Of a stretch of DNA of 30,359 bases, positions 28,757 through 30,359 are shown in pieces (positions within the stretch are counted from its first letter, which is position 1; every line of letters starts with the position of its first letter). Both the position numbers and the translations under genes were made by a program. The notes under the pieces are model-generated. The model ran no database searches. It worked only from the letters and a program-made list of their open reading frames with translations, and was not told the origin of the DNA. The stretch covers positions 1 to 30,359 of the IMG/VR virus record IMGVR_UViG_3300007541_008474. The stretch is one strand, 5' to 3'. The stretch is from a virus.

Positions 28757-29194
28757 TTAGTCTACTCGATTGTGATCGGTTTTCTTTTTACCGATGTTAT
28801 ACTTGGTTTCGAGTTTCCAGTTGTTCTTGTCACGATAGCTAATCACCTTGATCTGATTCAGCGGCGCCTGATGTCTGATACTTTCAGCATCAACTACTTT
28901 TACCAGGCCCCAGTCCACCAGCAGCTTGGCAATTGTATTACGTCTCTCTAGATCATTGTCGGTTAGATCAGCAGGTTTTCCATCTAAAACAAACAGCTCT
29001 TTGAAATGCACTATAAAGTAACGTCCTTGCTTGTGAAGGATATGGCAGCTCTGGTATAATGTGTTATCTTTTCTTGAAGCCACACCAATGCGAGTCAGAG
29101 TTTCACGTACTTTCAGAAAATCATCGGGCTGGTTTAGACTGATTTCCAAGGGCATGTAGCCAGGGAAATCTATCTTGAAAAAGTCTTCAGCCAT
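28757..29194 (-). CDS. regA: RegA translational repressor
   Basis: A 145-aa protein aligned to T4 RegA: PDDFLKVRETLTRIGVASRK, LYQSCHILHKQGRYFIVHFKE, LLVDWGLVKVV and KVISYRDKNNWKLETKYNIG. RegA binds ribosome-binding sites of early mRNAs and its own. About 20 residues are added at the N-terminus and a basic tail at the end. It overlaps the gp62 gene by 8 nt, the conserved 44-62-regA order. Confidence 0.94.
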   Translation of the reverse strand: MAEDFFKIDFPGYMPLEISLNQPDDFLKVRETLTRIGVASRKDNTLYQSCHILHKQGRYFIVHFKELFVLDGKPADLTDNDLERRNTIAKLLVDWGLVKVVDAESIRHQAPLNQIKVISYRDKNNWKLETKYNIGKKKTDHNRVD

Positions 29195-29636
29195 TTATTC
29201 CACCCTTTCTTAGTCTTTTTTTCATAGTTTCAATGTCTGCTTCAGCGAGTAGGGGTAGAACTTGGCGAGCTTTATCAGTGCTATAACCATAGTATTCTTT
29301 GATGACATCTACTGCATCCACAGCCTCGGCCTTGATCCATTTATTGAATCTTTTGCGGGCTCTTATGATATTTATAAGAAAGTCATGTTGTAGTTTACGG
29401 TCCAGATGAGCACGCGAATTCATCTCATTGGCATAGATCACTGTATCCGAGCCCATGCTTAGGCTGCGATTTATCATGAAAGCATTGTATTGCTTCTCCG
29501 CAAATTCATCTACCATGAGATTCTCTTTGGTTTCGCAGATTGCTCGGCTCCAGTCAAAGGGACTTAGTTTGACTTCTTTGACCTTTTCTTCGACATAGAC
29601 TGGACGATCTGCTACTTCATCGTCAAAGAATTTCAT
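29187..29636 (-). CDS. 62: Clamp-loader small subunit, T4 gp62
   Basis: I start this 149-aa protein at MKFFDDEVADRP, where the ATG overlaps the gp44 stop (ATGA); a longer frame from 29675 would run into gp44. It is helical and basic at the end (ETMKKRLRKGG). Similarity to T4 gp62 is weak by eye, but position between gp44 and regA is diagnostic. It joins four gp44 subunits to load the sliding clamp gp45. Confidence 0.85.
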   Translation of the reverse strand: MKFFDDEVADRPVYVEEKVKEVKLSPFDWSRAICETKENLMVDEFAEKQYNAFMINRSLSMGSDTVIYANEMNSRAHLDRKLQHDFLINIIRARKRFNKWIKAEAVDAVDVIKEYYGYSTDKARQVLPLLAEADIETMKKRLRKGGING

Positions 29637-30359
29637 GATTTGAATTCCATGGTTGCCATGACCTCGGTCAGGCAAGCCACAAGATTGATTTCCTGATCCA
29701 CAACAAAAGCACTCTTGTACTGATAGTCAGCCAAAAGCATGACCAATTGTGGTACTGTGCTCACTCTGTCAGTAAGTCCATCATAGATTTTTCTAAAGAT
29801 TGTGCTGGGCTCGGTATCTGAGTTCTCTACAACCCAGCGACGCATGGCCTTCCAATCTTTTTCCTGCAAGGACTTGACTAGCTCAGTAAAATTAGCATCG
29901 CTGAGATTGTTCAGGATACCACTGTCAATGACACCAGCCACACTATATTTCTGAAGTTCATTTAGTGTTCGACGATAGTCAGGAAAATGCTTTTCAACAA
30001 CTCGGGCTACAACCTTGAGGTCGGCTTCGATGTTTTCGTTCTGTAGAATAAACTTGACTCTGTTGAAAAACTTGGATGCAATCTTGGGCTTTTCGTCCTT
30101 GGCAATCCTAAACTCAAACACAGCACAACGACTATGCAAGGGAGCAATGATTCTGTTCTTGAAATTACAGGTAAAGATGAATCTGCAATTAGCACTGAAC
30201 TCTTCGATGAATGCTCGCAAAGCTGGCTGAGTACTGTTTGGATTCAGATAGTCAGCCTCATCTAGGATCACAACCTTGGTGCCGCCACCAAAACTAACTG
30301 TGCTGGCAAATTGCTTGATCTTGGTTCTGAGAACATCAATACCCGACTCCTCGGAACCA
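29633..30359 (-). CDS. 44: Clamp-loader large subunit, T4 gp44, N-terminus outside window
   Basis: The frame is open to the right edge. Visible parts are Walker B VVILDEADYLN, the sensor 1 region FIFTCNFKNRII, the arginine-finger segment LHSRCAVFEF and the helical collar domain. Walker A lies beyond the edge. This AAA+ ATPase opens and loads the gp45 clamp. The upstream residues (LRTKIKQFASTVSF) match gp44 just before Walker B. Confidence 0.92.
   Translation of the reverse strand, partial: GSEESGIDVLRTKIKQFASTVSFGGGTKVVILDEADYLNPNSTQPALRAFIEEFSANCRFIFTCNFKNRIIAPLHSRCAVFEFRIAKDEKPKIASKFFNRVKFILQNENIEADLKVVARVVEKHFPDYRRTLNELQKYSVAGVIDSGILNNLSDANFTELVKSLQEKDWKAMRRWVVENSDTEPSTIFRKIYDGLTDRVSTVPQLVMLLADYQYKSAFVVDQEINLVACLTEVMATMEFKS

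Noticed and set aside
29369-29376. TATAAATA on the minus strand inside gp62
   Set aside because: It lies in codons for a conserved helical part, 175 nt from regA, with no other support for a promoter.

Overview
The window reads as part of the genome of a T4-like myovirus, probably from an aquatic Gram-negative host. The replication genes fix this: clamp-loader subunits gp44 and gp62, the translational repressor RegA, RecA-like UvsX, helicase gp41 and family-B polymerase gp43 are all present in T4-type form, and several small proteins look like those of marine T4-like phages (SpeD, Hsp20, a short GGQ release-factor protein, two small basic proteins). No photosynthesis gene is seen, so a cyanobacterial host is not supported. 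A proteobacterial host is my inference, from the PrkA/YeaH/SpoVR genes, the signal peptides and an ExbB/ExbD-like pair.

Layout. Almost everything is on the minus strand. Reading that strand 5' to 3' (right to left): gp44 (cut by the right edge), gp62, RegA, Hsp20 and a small membrane protein (30359-28040); an LSM-like small protein, a GDP-mannose 3,5-epimerase-like enzyme and small basic or membrane proteins (27988-26005); a PiT phosphate permease, small early proteins and a His-rich exported protein (26012-24350); a metallophosphoesterase, a putative nuclease/DNA-methyltransferase pair and a GGQ protein (24211-21640); an ExbB/ExbD-like inner-membrane module (21627-19990); about 20 tRNAs with a roughly 870-nt structured non-coding RNA embedded among them (19899-17125); an FAD amine oxidase-like and a saccharopine/lysine dehydrogenase-like enzyme with small genes (17110-13770); an HNH nuclease and an exported protein; then, after a three-gene plus-strand cassette (11987-12711), the leftward operon speD - prkA - yeaH-like - spoVR - gp43 - uvsX - 109-aa protein - gp41 - small genes down to the left edge.

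How it works together. Seven near-consensus sigma70 promoters of one family (CTTGACA, 16-17 nt, TAATAT/TATAAT/TAGAAT-type) drive tRNAs and small genes leftward, as expected for early expression. T4-like late-promoter octamers (NATAAATA) precede the plus-strand membrane-protein cassette and a SprT-like gene. The replication operon carries an inserted host-type stress module (PrkA AAA+ kinase, VWA protein YeaH, SpoVR) and SpeD, while PiT, Hsp20, the amino-acid enzymes and the nearly complete tRNA set look like tools for adjusting host physiology.

The most unusual part is 17125-18390. It contains a structured RNA built on three repeats of about 210 nt, each closed by the same stem; a pair of tRNA-like elements lacking anticodon arms whose acceptor strands pair reciprocally; and flanking Phe, Tyr and Leu tRNAs with degenerate elbows or arms. 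Size and location recall the giant phage RNAs GOLLD and ROOL, but I cannot confirm family membership by eye.
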